In this document: positions 1 through 10,084 of the stretch, in pieces
How the letters are laid out: every line of letters begins with the position of its first letter
How positions within the stretch are numbered: position 1 is the stretch's first letter
From: Straminergon stramineum
Taxonomy: Eukaryota; Streptophyta; Bryopsida; Hypnales; Calliergonaceae
Assembly (NCBI GenBank): GCA_963920665.1
Contig: OY987271.1
Location: 15,379,350-15,443,349 of the forward strand
Length of the DNA: 64,000 nucleotides
Direction of reading: 5' to 3'
Notes under the pieces: model-generated
Databases searched by the model: none
Seen by the model: the letters and a program-made list of their open reading frames with translations, nothing else
Told to the model about the DNA's origin: nothing
Position numbers and translations under genes: made by a program

Positions 1-828
1 CGGGGTCACAATAAAGAAACCTTTGGAAGTTTCAGCTCCGAAGTATGTGGAATATCTCATGGATTGGATCGAAGGCCAGCTTGACGACGAAGCTATATTT
101 CCACAGAAAATAGGTTCTATTCAACTTCCCAAATACCATTGTTTTATGTGATTCATCTTTGCATAGGATGCAATGACGCCATCTGAACAAAGTCCATCTG
201 CTCAAGGAGTGGCTCATTTGTTCTGAATTGGTTATTGTGGCCTCATATTGCTTATTGCCAGCAATTCAAATCTTTGTGCATAGAAATTGCTAGTTGCTGG
301 GCTTCTTTGGTGTGTCTCATTGGGATTGTAAATTTGGAGAGTCCATGTCACTTTCTATACCTGGAGATTGTTTTCCTGACATATCACGCTTGGATTGGCA
401 CTGTAGGGGCTCCCTTCCCTGTGAACTTCAGGGATGTTGTGAAGACCATTTTTAAGAGACTGTTCCGGGTTTATGCACATATATATCACTCTCACTTTCA
501 GAAGATTGTCAGTCTCAAAGAGGAGGCTCATCTTAACACCTGCTTCAAGCACTTCATCCTTTTCATCTATGTACTTCACATTCGCCTGTTTCGTTTCTTG
601 ATATACGCTGTGGTTTATGATGGAGAAGCATGATGCTGCATTGTGAAAAGAGCCTGATAATTGGAAACCAGTGTACTTTAATAATAATCACTTAAGAATT
701 TTTGGTTTCTTGCACCGTGATCGGTGACTGACTCAACTTTTTCTGTCGTGTAGGAGTTTTCTTTGATTGACAAGAAGGAGCTTGCACCACTTCAGGAGCT
801 GATTGACTCAATTTTCGTACCCTACTAA
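1..828 (+). CDS. MOB1: MOB kinase activator 1-like protein, 3' part (partial at left edge)
   Basis: Last three exons of a Mob1/phocein family protein, the adaptor that activates NDR/LATS-type kinases in the cytoplasm and nucleus. Exons read 1-113, 407-570 and 754-828, with GT/AG borders at 114-115, 405-406, 571-572 and 752-753, and stop TAA at 826-828. The translation is the conserved C-terminal half: EYLMDWIEGQLDDEAIFPQK, then GAPFPVNF, then IFKRLFRVYAHIYHSHFQKI, then LIDKKELAPLQELIDS and a terminal VPY. The histidines in HIYHSH correspond to the two zinc-ligand histidines of Mob1; the cysteine ligands lie upstream, outside the window. The exon phases join without a break and no stop interrupts them, so the gene looks intact. 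Family assignment is very secure; which plant paralogue it is cannot be told. Confidence 0.93.
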
Positions 829-1189
829 CCACGTCATTCTGTGTCGTGTCACCATGTCTTCGCCTAGTTGGCTCTAGGTCAGACCTGGTAACTACATAGC
901 CTGGTGTTTGACCAATAGAAAGGTGGATTTGGCCTTATTTACAGGCAACGTGGAGCATGGATATTGAGATAGTATCTTCAATTGTTGGTAATTGGTTTCG
1001 AAAGAGACTATGGTTGCCATGTTAATGGCCTTCTCGTTCGTTGGGTAGTAGTTATTAGATTAGCCCAAGGTATTGGTGGCATGATGCATAATAAAGGCCC
1101 ACCAAAACAAGTGTATGTAGATATGGGATGTACATCCATCGCTTCTTTGTTCAGCTCAGGAATCTCCTCAATACCTGATTCTGAGATCA
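829..1189. other. 3' flank of MOB1, no gene seen
   Basis: Probable 3' UTR and spacer. Short ORFs occur on both strands but none has a recognisable domain. Confidence 0.5.
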
Positions 1190-2020
1190 GTGCAACGGAA
1201 TATATATATCTCTTTTCAATGTGCCTTTCTCCCTTCAGATTTGGATTCTTCAAGGTCTAGTCTCAGACCCCACTGTGTACGACAACTGGTCTGTGGGTTC
1301 TGTTTTTGCTGTGTTCAGTGTGTACATGGTCATTGGAGACAGTGGTGGGTGGAACAGGAGCTGTTGGAAGTAGCAGACCAGGGTCTGCATTGTCTCGCTT
1401 GGCAGAGTAACATCGAGGGGGCGAATTGCAAGGACTTGTCAGCAAAAGTGACTGACAGTTATGACAGTGAGGGAGCCTCTAAGAACTTGAAGACGAATGG
1501 CAATTCTGGTGAGAAATACGGTGACCAGGAGGAGTTGTCGGAAAACACGAAGGCGGAATACAGTTGTGATGACGAGACTGATCTTTTCCTTGACGCTGAA
1601 GTGGAGCAGGCTCAGGCTAAACTGGAAGGGAGACTCCCAATGCCTGAAGAAGATGAAGAAACTCACAAGCTCTTCAAGTTCCAACCTCGAGACACAGACG
1701 AAGAAGATGCGAAATTCTTCATCGTTCAGCCATTGGATGATCAACAAACAGAGCAGGATGGAGTGATAGCTTTAATGAGAAACCAGGACCGGGGATCTAG
1801 TGATTACGAGGATATAACAGACGTGTTCAGGGATATAGAGATCGAGGACTTGGAAGCTGAAAAGGAAAACGTGGGTGGGAATGGAACTGACGTTGAGAAA
1901 TTCCTGAGAGATAACAGTCCCTTGATGTCTAAGATCCATTACAGAGGGGATTGCAAGAAACTCCAAGAGACAAGCAAAGTAGATCTCTGCTTAGAAACGT
2001 ATGAAGAGATCATCATCTAG
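1190..2020 (+). CDS. Hypothetical acidic protein or gene fragment
   Basis: An uninterrupted 276-codon frame ending at TAG 2018-2020. I do not recognise it. From about 1430 onward it is strongly acidic and low in hydrophobics (runs such as MPEEDEETHKLFKFQPRDTDEEDAKFF and EDITDVFRDIEIEDLEAEKE in part), which looks more like real coding sequence than chance. The N-terminal 80 codons look unlike it, rich in Cys and Trp, and are probably not coding in this frame. A second frame, 1238-1364, opens after a pyrimidine tract and AG at 1236-1237 and encodes a hydrophobic stretch (VGSVFAVFSVYMVIGD), so the true gene may use an exon there and a later acceptor before 1440. It starts about 360 bases after the MOB1 stop on the same strand, so it could be an alternative MOB1 3' exon, a small independent gene or a gene relic. 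Confidence 0.35.
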   Translation: MQRNIYISFQCAFLPSDLDSSRSSLRPHCVRQLVCGFCFCCVQCVHGHWRQWWVEQELLEVADQGLHCLAWQSNIEGANCKDLSAKVTDSYDSEGASKNLKTNGNSGEKYGDQEELSENTKAEYSCDDETDLFLDAEVEQAQAKLEGRLPMPEEDEETHKLFKFQPRDTDEEDAKFFIVQPLDDQQTEQDGVIALMRNQDRGSSDYEDITDVFRDIEIEDLEAEKENVGGNGTDVEKFLRDNSPLMSKIHYRGDCKKLQETSKVDLCLETYEEIII

Positions 2021-2366
2021 CTTATGTCCCATAACAAGTCCGAAACATAAAATTGGCAAACTCAGTAATGGTAGTGTTTTCTTAGCCCCTCACGGGGTGT
2101 GCAAGTTTGACTTTGAACTGCTTGTAATTAAGGGGGAAGCACCTAAATGTGTCACTTATTTTGGATCTCTTGATATGGAAGGTGGGTACAGGAAAAAATG
2201 ATGTGTGTTAGGAAATGGTTTAGGGAAACCAACAAAATTGGTTTCGGATTTTTCCAAGCGTGTATGAAAATTATATGAATTTTTGAAAACAACTTTGTAG
2301 ATGCACCTATTGTGGACACTAGACTAACACCAAAGTGAGCATAGAAACATCCAAAAGCAACACACT

Positions 2367-2514
2367 TTAACCCTTGAACAATTTGGTGGACGATTATTGT
2401 CCAAGGAATGACAAGGAATTCTCCTATGTAGGATAGAATTGCAACTACTCATCCTTGGAATTAGTTTCAAAATGGCTGATTTCCACGGTCACTAGCCTGG
2501 CGTTCAAGGGTTAA
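2367..2514. mobile_element. 148-bp TTAA-bounded MITE (piggyBac-like signature)
   Basis: The two ends are perfect inverted repeats of 13 bases including TTAA: TTAACCCTTGAAC at 2367-2379 and its reverse complement at 2502-2514. TTAA at both ends followed by CCC matches the target site and terminus style of piggyBac transposons. Too short to encode anything. Assignment to a superfamily is inference from the ends alone. Confidence 0.65.
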
Positions 2515-2737
2515 ACTTGGATTAAGTATGGGTGATTGGCTACTTCTTGGAACCCCAAATGTGTACTTTGGAACCCCACTTGTCTACTTTAGGTCTACAA
2601 GCCCTTGGATTTAGGTTATTTTGTAGGTGTCTATGAATGACTCGTGTTCCATTTGGATGCTTCTATCTTAGGCATCAAAAGAAATTTCAATCAAATTGGG
2701 CCCTAACTTTGCCCAAAGACTCGTAAGGTAGAGTGCT

Positions 2738-2821
2738 CCAAAAGCAACCAATAACATAGGTACATTTCGTTTTCTTCAATGTACCAATAATGTACATTTC
2801 AAGAGATGGTTGCTTTTTGTG
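2738..2821. repeat. Small inverted-repeat element
   Basis: Arms CAAAAGCAACCA (2739-2750) and TGGTTGCTTTTTG (2807-2819) are complementary. The core contains GTACATTTC twice. It shares GTACATTTCAAGAG with the element at 5683-5780. Confidence 0.5.
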
Positions 2822-4282
2822 ACCACTACATTTCAACTTCAAGAATTTGTAACTAATTCCACAAAGGTCCAAAAAATATGAAATGAAATGGATTAGATGC
2901 CAATTCCATTTTCTTCCTACAAGAATTCACTGAAATTTGTTTAAAGGAGTTCATCTTCCCTCCAAATGCTATCCGCTAATACAAGGTCATTTAAAAAGTA
3001 GACTACTCCTTAGTTCCTTGTTTTCAACTTGAAAGTAGATGCATCCAATTTAGGTATTTGAATGTAAACTTGACACTCATTTTATAATATAATCTACCAA
3101 TATCAATGATCTCTTTTGATTAATGAAAGAGAGATCTTGCACTTTCTTAGATTGTGATTCTATATGATATACATTCAACCTATGTAAATTCATTCACCTA
3201 CTATTGGAGGCACCTACTTTATTTCACGAACATTCTTGAACCTTTTTTAGGATCCCTTGTAGAATGGTACTATCTTGTTTGTAAGGGAGAATTAGTTATT
3301 TTGAATTGTCCATTTTGAAGTATGCATGAGTCTTATAAAAGGGAGAATGGACTACTTTAAGTGCTCACTCAAAAGTGTAGACAATCCTAACAATAGATCT
3401 AACCAAAGGCAAAGGTTTAGAAAATCTACCAATTAATCTTTGAACTCCAGTAACTTTTTCAAAAAGTATTTATAATATTGTGTTTGGAATTTCTAGTCTC
3501 CACCCTCAAATGGTCTTTTTGATATTGAAAAATAGAAACTCATATGCACATACTCATAATGTAAGTGAAATTTGCTTGGAAATAGGATGAATAAACTTAT
3601 GGATATTGAATTCTTTGGGAATTGAAGGGACTCAAGGACTAGATTTGTACATTCTTTTAAAAAGATGCCAATCAATTTGGGGGGAGTTTTTTGAACTAAA
3701 CTAGCAATTATCTATCATGTCCCATACTCTATCTAGTTTTTCATATTCCTACTTGGATCCAAACTCTATTTATAAAATATTTAAAAATAAATTGTTGAAA
3801 TCTTGATTGGTTTCATCCTCCAATTCAAATTCAATTGGTTCATTTTGATTTTTATTGGTTCATAGAACACTAATCAATTCCTCCAATCATTGATTTCAAT
3901 CTTGTAACTATCTAAGAAGCCAATGCAAGGACTCAATTTTCATTTCTTGAATACTCCTAATTTGGTATAATTTGTGAATTCCTTGACATAAAAACAAATC
4001 TCATCAAAAGAGGAGATTAAAAAAAAGGGCATGTAAGGTGGATGAGTCCTAGGATTTGTCAAGGGCAATTATATGTATTGGATCATCCCTAGCCTAAAAA
4101 TCAGCTCTCAAAGCACAAAGACATGTCAAAGGGACAAAATCTATAAGGTTATTATAATTTTTGGAAATTAGCCAAAATATTATGGCATTCAATCATTGGT
4201 ACTTTGATAGCAACTAGTGAAGAAGTGCCGTAGCAAAGAGACTAATTTTATACATGACTATCTTTAATACTTGAGTATTAGA

Positions 4283-4345
4283 TGGGTGATACTTGGATGA
4301 TATTTAGGTGATACTTAGGTGATACTTAGGTAATACTTGGGTAGG
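4283..4345. repeat. 11-bp tandem repeat, about five copies
   Basis: Successive units close to TTAGGTGATAC, with single-base changes between copies. Confidence 0.7.
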
Positions 4346-4729
4346 TTTGGATGTAGACTCTAATGTTGCATAGCAAATTTTGGCAAAAATTTCCAAAGGA
4401 TCTTGCAATTATTCCAAGCATTTTATTTTCCAAATAGACACTTGGCTAAATTTTGCATAGAATAACATCAATGGACAATGTTCTAACATTTTCACTATTA
4501 GTTTCCAAATAGAATAACTGATGTTATAAATGTAAAATTATTAGGAAGTATAGGAATGATTATGGTTTACAAATAAAAATTTAGAAATTTTATTATATAG
4601 CTAGATATACTATAATGGAAATATGCAAACAACAAACTTGAATTAGGCTAGTTAAGGTGATCTTCTAAGTGGTTAAGTATGACACGAGAACAAGAAATTA
4701 GATTAGTTGATGCACTTGGATTTGCAAGC

Positions 4730-5636
4730 TTAACCCCTTAAGGACCAAGTAACATTTTTTTGGCAACAGAGTGTTTTTAGTCATCTACTTATAAAAGAAA
4801 TTTCCATTATTTTTCTTTGAAATTTTCATACAAGATGTGGTCAAGGAGTAGCTATAAGGCATAACAACTTTTGTAACTTTTGACCTCATGGTTAAAAAAT
4901 TATTGTATGATACACAATTTCTTTTGGATGCAAGCAATTCATAAAAATTACTTTTTCAAGAATTAAAAATTTGAAATTTATTTTCAAGATTTATATATAT
5001 GTGGAAAGCTTTATACCATTCCGTTTTGATAAAGTTATGAGGAGTTTTTGTCTGCGGGTGATTATGGAATCTCTACTCTAAAATAAACTTTGAAATCTTT
5101 TATATAATTCAATTTTCAATATTTTTGGGAAAAATATAATATCATAGGATGTAGATTGTTTATTACAAAATCACAACCATTGGAATTGTCATTTTGCAAT
5201 ACCATAACTAAATTCTTAACAATTTAGTATTTAAAATCACTTTCTACTTCTTTCTACTATCTATTTTTTTCAAGTATGAATATAAAGTTTTTTTGTTGAA
5301 ATTATTTCTATGTATTCCCAACTTATTTCTTCATCATATTATGAAGAGTTTCAAGTTGTAGGACATAAAGATTTTTGGGTAAAATGTTTGAAAGATGAAA
5401 TCTAAACATTAGAGAAGAGTTGAAAATCAACTTCTTTTTTAAATTCAAGCATCATGATCTTGCAACTAATAGGTTTTCTTATTCTGAAATTTCTAAAAGG
5501 TGCACTCTAGCAATTTTACTAAAGGATCCTTGGATTTGGTAAAAAATAAATATAGATGAAGATTTTACCCTTGCTTTAAAGACTAGTATTTGAAGCAATT
5601 TCGGGCCTTCAAACATAAAAGAACTTTAGGGGTTAA
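4730..5636 (+). mobile_element. TTAA-bounded non-autonomous element, family A copy 1 (907 bp)
   Basis: Begins TTAACCCCTTAAGGACC at 4730 and ends with TTTAGGGGTTAA at 5636, giving short inverted termini with TTAA. No transposase ORF. The interior (the TTTTTTGGCAACA motif, then CAAGGAGTAGCT, then TTATTGTATGAT, then TTTATATATATGTGGAAA) recurs in the same order at 39850-40800 and on the opposite strand at 11185-11542, so this is a dispersed family. The piggyBac-like affiliation rests only on TTAA plus CCC ends. Confidence 0.6.
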
Positions 5637-5682
5637 AGGGGTGATTTATGACTGAATTTTTGTAGTTGAAATACAATGGTCA

Positions 5683-5780
5683 CTAGAAGCATCCACCTCC
5701 TAAACCATTGTACACTATTAGTCCACTAAAAAAAGCAAAATGTACAACTAGTGTACATTTCAAGAGGTAGATGCATTTAG
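5683..5780. repeat. Small inverted-repeat element
   Basis: Left arm CTAGAAGCATCCACCTC (5683-5699) pairs with right arm GAGGTAGATGCATTTAG (5764-5780) at most positions. An inner near-palindrome around ACTAGTGTACATTT lies at about 5738-5760. Related to the element at 2738-2821. Confidence 0.5.
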
Positions 5781-7426
5781 AGCCTAAAAGATATGTTCAC
5801 ATTTAGTGTTAAAGAATGTTGTTACTGAAAATCTTAGAAATGAATTTAAACCTATTTGTGTACAAGATTCACTATGCAAACATCAAACCAAATACCAAGT
5901 GTGAACATACCTTTAAGTGCTATTTTATGGACCTCGGCCCCACTTTAATTTATATTAGTACGCAAGGTCATTTTTCCCAACTTCCTTGAAAAACTATGAA
6001 AGTATGAGAGCTTGCATTTATTCCATTGTGTATATGAGGCTAGGATTTGCAATTTTGCATGATAGTCTAAAAGTACAATCTGCTTGAGAGTTTTTCAAGA
6101 CCCAAAATTCTTCAAATTATAGTTGAAAATTGCAAAAAAAGTTGATTGTATAGTAGGCCTGGATAAGAAACATGGTCAAAAGAACTGCACTTAATTTTGA
6201 GTGCGTTTTTTATACCATGTTTTGTTATAGTGATATCTCAGTGACAACCTGTAGACGTCTCTTACTAGGAAGTCTGAAGGATATACTAGGTTGTCCACCT
6301 CCATGTCTCTTTGGAGGACCCAATGTCTAATATATAGACATTTTTTGAGTGACAAAAGTAGTGGCTATGGACTTCGCTAATTGTGGCCCTTTTTTGACAT
6401 CATCCAAATGCAAAGTGCTCCTCATAAGACAACATGTGCATCTTTTTTTCAATTGTTGGAGATGCGCTCCATACAATACTATATCATTAGTAGAGCAAAT
6501 GCAATAAAATACACCATTTTTTACCCGAAAATTAATAGTCAACCTTGTTTGGACCTCCAAGAGCATTGCCAAGCTCATGTTCCGTTGCACATCCATGTCC
6601 ATTGTCATACATGAAGTACTAAATTGCATCAACAAAACCATCACATTACACTTATAGTGAGAAGTATACTTTTGGAATTTGTAGTCCTATATGGCATATA
6701 TGGAAGCACTTACTAAGGGCTTGCAACATGTCGATGTGCACATAGAAGGTCATACTATGCTTGTGTAGACATCAAAGACAACTTATTCCTTTGTGATGTG
6801 GACGTAAAGCCATTCATCCAAACGTATGAAATTAATTACACGTCAAACAACATGTGCCATCACTTCACAATCGGAAGGACATTGCAAACATGTTGCTAGG
6901 AATAATGTCCAAAGAAACGTCTACATGTTTGTGATGACATCTCCATGAACATCATTAATTATATATGAATGAGGTCCTATATGCTAATATGACATGCCAC
7001 GACAACAATTTGTTGCCTAGTCATCAAAATTCCACATCACCGAACACATTGGACGCCAAGTTATTTTTCAAAAAAATGACAAGTTGTACTTCCCTTTTTT
7101 TTCCACCTTGGGCAAACATTTCACCTTGGACCTCAATAACTTTTATTGACTTACGCATAGTTAAAAAGGACCAGAGATGTTGATATAGCCATCCATGTGT
7201 CTGTAGATGACTATCGGAACATCCATATGTTAGTAGTCATCTCTTAAACAACATCATTGTTTTTTCTAGCACTAGCTTATTGTGACTATAATTTTCCATT
7301 ATTTTCTCCAACATCCACAAAAATCTACACTTTCACTACATCCATCCATGAGACATGTAAATGTTTCTCTAGACAAAATATGTCCACTTGAGGACATATT
7401 GCATTTTGGGTTAGACATTAGAAAAA
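5781..7426. other. Spacer, possible interior of a CACTA-type element
   Basis: No recognisable gene. From about 6900 to 7330 there are repeated short ACATCCATRTG-like words in both orientations, which would fit subterminal repeats of the CACTA-type end at 7427-7445. A similar but poorer terminus lies at about 6212-6229. The left end was not found. Confidence 0.35.
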
Positions 7427-7445
7427 ACATGGTTTTCTTGTAGTG
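7427..7445 (-). mobile_element. CACTA (En/Spm)-type terminus, one end only
   Basis: Read on the minus strand the segment is CACTACAAGAAAACCATG, the canonical plant CACTA terminal inverted repeat. No matching forward copy was seen upstream, so only one end of a decayed element is supported. Confidence 0.5.
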
Positions 7446-9014
7446 GTGGTCTTGGAAGAGAGGTACCTACAATAGAAAAGTGTGTTATAGCCAACGTAGT
7501 TTTTGTGCTTTTGGGTAGAAAATTGCATATTGTGTTGGGTTGGTTTCGTTGAAATGGAGGTTGTTTTCTTCTAGTGATTGAAAGTAATTCATCCTAACAA
7601 TGCGATAAATTATAAAGTAATGCATCGTAATGATGCGCTCAATTGTATATTAACATGCTAACCCATGAAACAATGATAACCACATGATAATTGTTGACAA
7701 ACGGCAAGTTCTAAACTTTGTGATGATGGTGTGGTCAAAGGACACAAAGGCAGGCAAGGCAATTGAGGAGCAAAGCGTCCATGTGCATACCGCAACAATG
7801 TCGGAAGGGGAGGCTTCGGCAATGCAAAAGGCGGCCAATTCAGAGGAGGCAACGGGGATGCATTAGCTAGTGGTGTAGCAAGCCAAGGTTTTGGGGTTGT
7901 TGCTTTAGGGACACAACAATTAATAGGCTATCAGAGCCAATGCTGTGTGAAATAAATGGCCAATCAAAGCATGGAGGTAGTTCTATTAATTTCAATGTAA
8001 AAGGAAGAGGGAATGGTGAAGTTGGAGGAGAGCCTACAATCAATCCACGGTCACAATTGCCAACTACAAGGAGCTCAACCAAAGCAAGTGCAAGCAGAGC
8101 AAGCAACTTGAACATTTCTACTTTCGATGGTAGTTGTGGCCCCTCGAAAGGGCTACAAATTCAACGCCAAGGAGAAGAGACAACTCACTTGCTCTGTTAT
8201 GGCTATTTTCCAAGATCCTATAGCAAGTAGTCAACTAAAATAGGGTTCATTTTGAAAACGGATCCATGAGCACTATGATAGTTTGAGGCCAGGGAGTAGG
8301 CCTTCTTGTCCTTTAGAGACAAAATGGAGACAAATTAAGCACAATGTCAATAAGTTTATTGGTACATACCAATAAACTTTAGATTTACAAGTGACTAGCA
8401 CTAGTCCGAAAGACACCATGTATATGGCTAGAGAGTTGTATTGCACAAAGAATGTCAAGAATGATAACTTCAACTTCAAGCATTATTGGCTATTGGTCAA
8501 AGACTATCCTTAGTGGGCAAAAGGTTGGGTAACAATGAGGGCCTCTTCACACTATGGCCGTCGAAGTTGAGAGGCCGTGGGATTGAGTGGCCAAACTTTG
8601 GTGAGAGTCCAAGGAAATGAGCAATAAATAGGCCAAAAAAACTAGGAATTGGAGCCCTTGGCCAGCCATAGTGTGAAGCCTCCAAAGGCCAAAGGCCAAA
8701 GTCCAAAGTCCAAGCCCAAAGTCCAAACCTATTCCATTTTTTAAACTTCTAATCCATCCAATTTCTGAAATTTTCAGTAAATTATCACCCATGTGACAAT
8801 TTTTTTCAAGCAAAAGGTTAAAAAAACATGAGAAAGGAGTCAAAAATGGCCTTGGAAAAATAATTACAGCACATGCTCTCATCATCAAACAAGGAATATG
8901 AAGGATATAAATGGAATAAAAAGGTGGCATTATACATTGAAGGGAAGTAGGTTCATAGAATGCAAAGACTCCCCATTGTAATGGTGGAGACTAGGGTTCA
9001 AACCCCAATGGGGA

Positions 9015-9059
9015 CACAAATAAACAAATAAACAAATAAACAAATAAACAAATAAACAA
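9015..9059. repeat. 8-bp microsatellite
   Basis: More than five head-to-tail copies of AAATAAAC inside the nested element. Confidence 0.85.
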
Positions 9060-9136
9060 GGGAGGGCATCCTACCTATTTCTACAAAAATAGCCCAATCT
9101 AATGGCTGAGATTTTGTCAGTTTCTGAAAAAAACTT

Positions 9137-9203
9137 GACGGACTCTCGATTAGAGTTTGGGTCGCCATTTCTGGCCGACCCAAACTCTAATCGAGAGTCC
9201 GTC
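9137..9203. repeat. Perfect 28-bp-stem hairpin with 11-base loop
   Basis: Positions 9137-9164 and 9176-9203 are exact reverse complements (start GACGGACTCTCGATTAG). The loop is CCATTTCTGGC. It sits inside the 8539-9367 element. Confidence 0.9.
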
Positions 9204-10084
9204 GCCATGTAGGCGTTTGGGTGCCATGTAGGTAGACAAGTAGGCGACGGACTTTGGGTTGTGCCTCCTTGTATGAAGGCTCGAGAGGCCAAACTCTTGG
9301 GTTTCTGCAATCTCATTGGCTGAAATCGACAGGACTCTCGACCTTGTGCCGTAGTGTGAAGTGGCCCTGAGGACTGCCACACCTTCAAAGAGAAAGGCAA
9401 TTTCATCTAACCAAGGCTCTTATGAAGTTGGAGGTGAATGTGGGAGTTTTGTAAAGGGAATGGTTCGTGTAGAGCAAAACCAAGCCCTTAGTAAGATCTC
9501 CCTGTTGGGACAAAAGTAGTCAAGGAACATCACAAAGTTCAAAAGGTAGTGGAGAGTGCTTTCTACAAGCAAGCAACAACTTTCGACGTAATGGCGGAAG
9601 CAATAATGCTTGCTCCAAATGATCATGGAGTTCAATCCATGGTAGCACAAGAGAATTTATGAGATTATGACAAAAGGAGGAGTTGAAGAAGTTACAAAAG
9701 CAATTAGTTGCCCAAGAATAGAAGGACAAGGCTAATGCAACAACTTAGGTGGTACAAGAACAACTTTATAGAGCTATGGTTTTGGCAAAATAGGCCTTGG
9801 ACAACTGGGAAAATGAAGAGACATGACGCCAAATTCAAGAGCAACATCCCAAATTACAAAAACTTGAATTACATAGGAAAAAAGACCATGAGGAGGAGGA
9901 CAACAAGTTCGAAGAAAACCAATTGGATGGCAAGGATGGGTTTGAAGGTTTAGAGCTTGGCTTTAGTGACCAAGATGATGTCATCAATGAGACATAGAGC
10001 AATGAAATAGAGATAGAGGGCTTTTGGCAAGCACAAATGCCTCCAGGAAATTCCTTACTCTTTGGGGGCTTAAGGTAATGTTAG

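Larger units (their letters stand above)
2021..4729. other. AT-rich spacer without genes
   Basis: No ORF with recognisable content on either strand. It holds a TTAA-bounded MITE at 2367-2514, a small inverted-repeat element at 2738-2821 and an 11-bp tandem repeat at 4283-4345. The rest is unassigned. Confidence 0.6.
8539..9367. mobile_element. 829-bp non-autonomous DNA transposon nested in a transposon ORF
   Basis: Starts GGGCCTCTTCACACTATGGC and ends with GCCGTAGTGTGAAGTGGCCC-like sequence, near-perfect inverted termini of about 20 bases. Flanked by TGA at 8536-8538 and 9368-9370, a 3-bp target duplication. An internal inverted copy of the terminus occurs at about 8664-8680. It holds an (AAATAAAC)n microsatellite at 9015-9059 and a perfect hairpin at 9137-9203. 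No transposase. A 3-bp duplication suits PIF/Harbinger or CACTA-like elements; the superfamily is not settled. Confidence 0.7.
8133..10078 (+). pseudogene. Decayed transposon ORF with SANT/NAM-associated-like domain (PIF/Harbinger-type accessory ORF)
   Basis: Reading from 8133, one frame gives APRKGYKFNAKEKRQ, SVMAIFQDPIASSQ, KRIHEHYDSLRPGSRP, WRQIKHNVNKFIGTY, MARELYCTKN and FNFKHYWLLVKDYP, the order seen in Myb/SANT-like and NAM-associated ORFs of plant PIF/Harbinger transposons. Stops lie in this frame at 8241 (TAG), 8253 (TGA), 8373 (TAA) and 8511 (TAG). The frame is split at 8538 by the 829-bp insertion 8539-9367 and resumes at 9371. Beyond it, with frameshifts, come GTKVVKEHHKVQKVVESAFY (9501 on) and a coiled-coil-like acidic C terminus (9671-10078) with stops at 9719, 9746, 9791, 9824 and 9995. 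An open reading frame just upstream (7940-8230) may carry the N terminus. Non-functional; domain naming is from memory of the family. Confidence 0.6.

Noticed and set aside
7927..7942. CTATCAGAGCC resembling a tRNA-Met primer-binding site of LTR retrotransposons
   Set aside because: No LTR ends with it, and the downstream sequence is a SANT/NAM-like DNA-transposon ORF rather than gag-pol.
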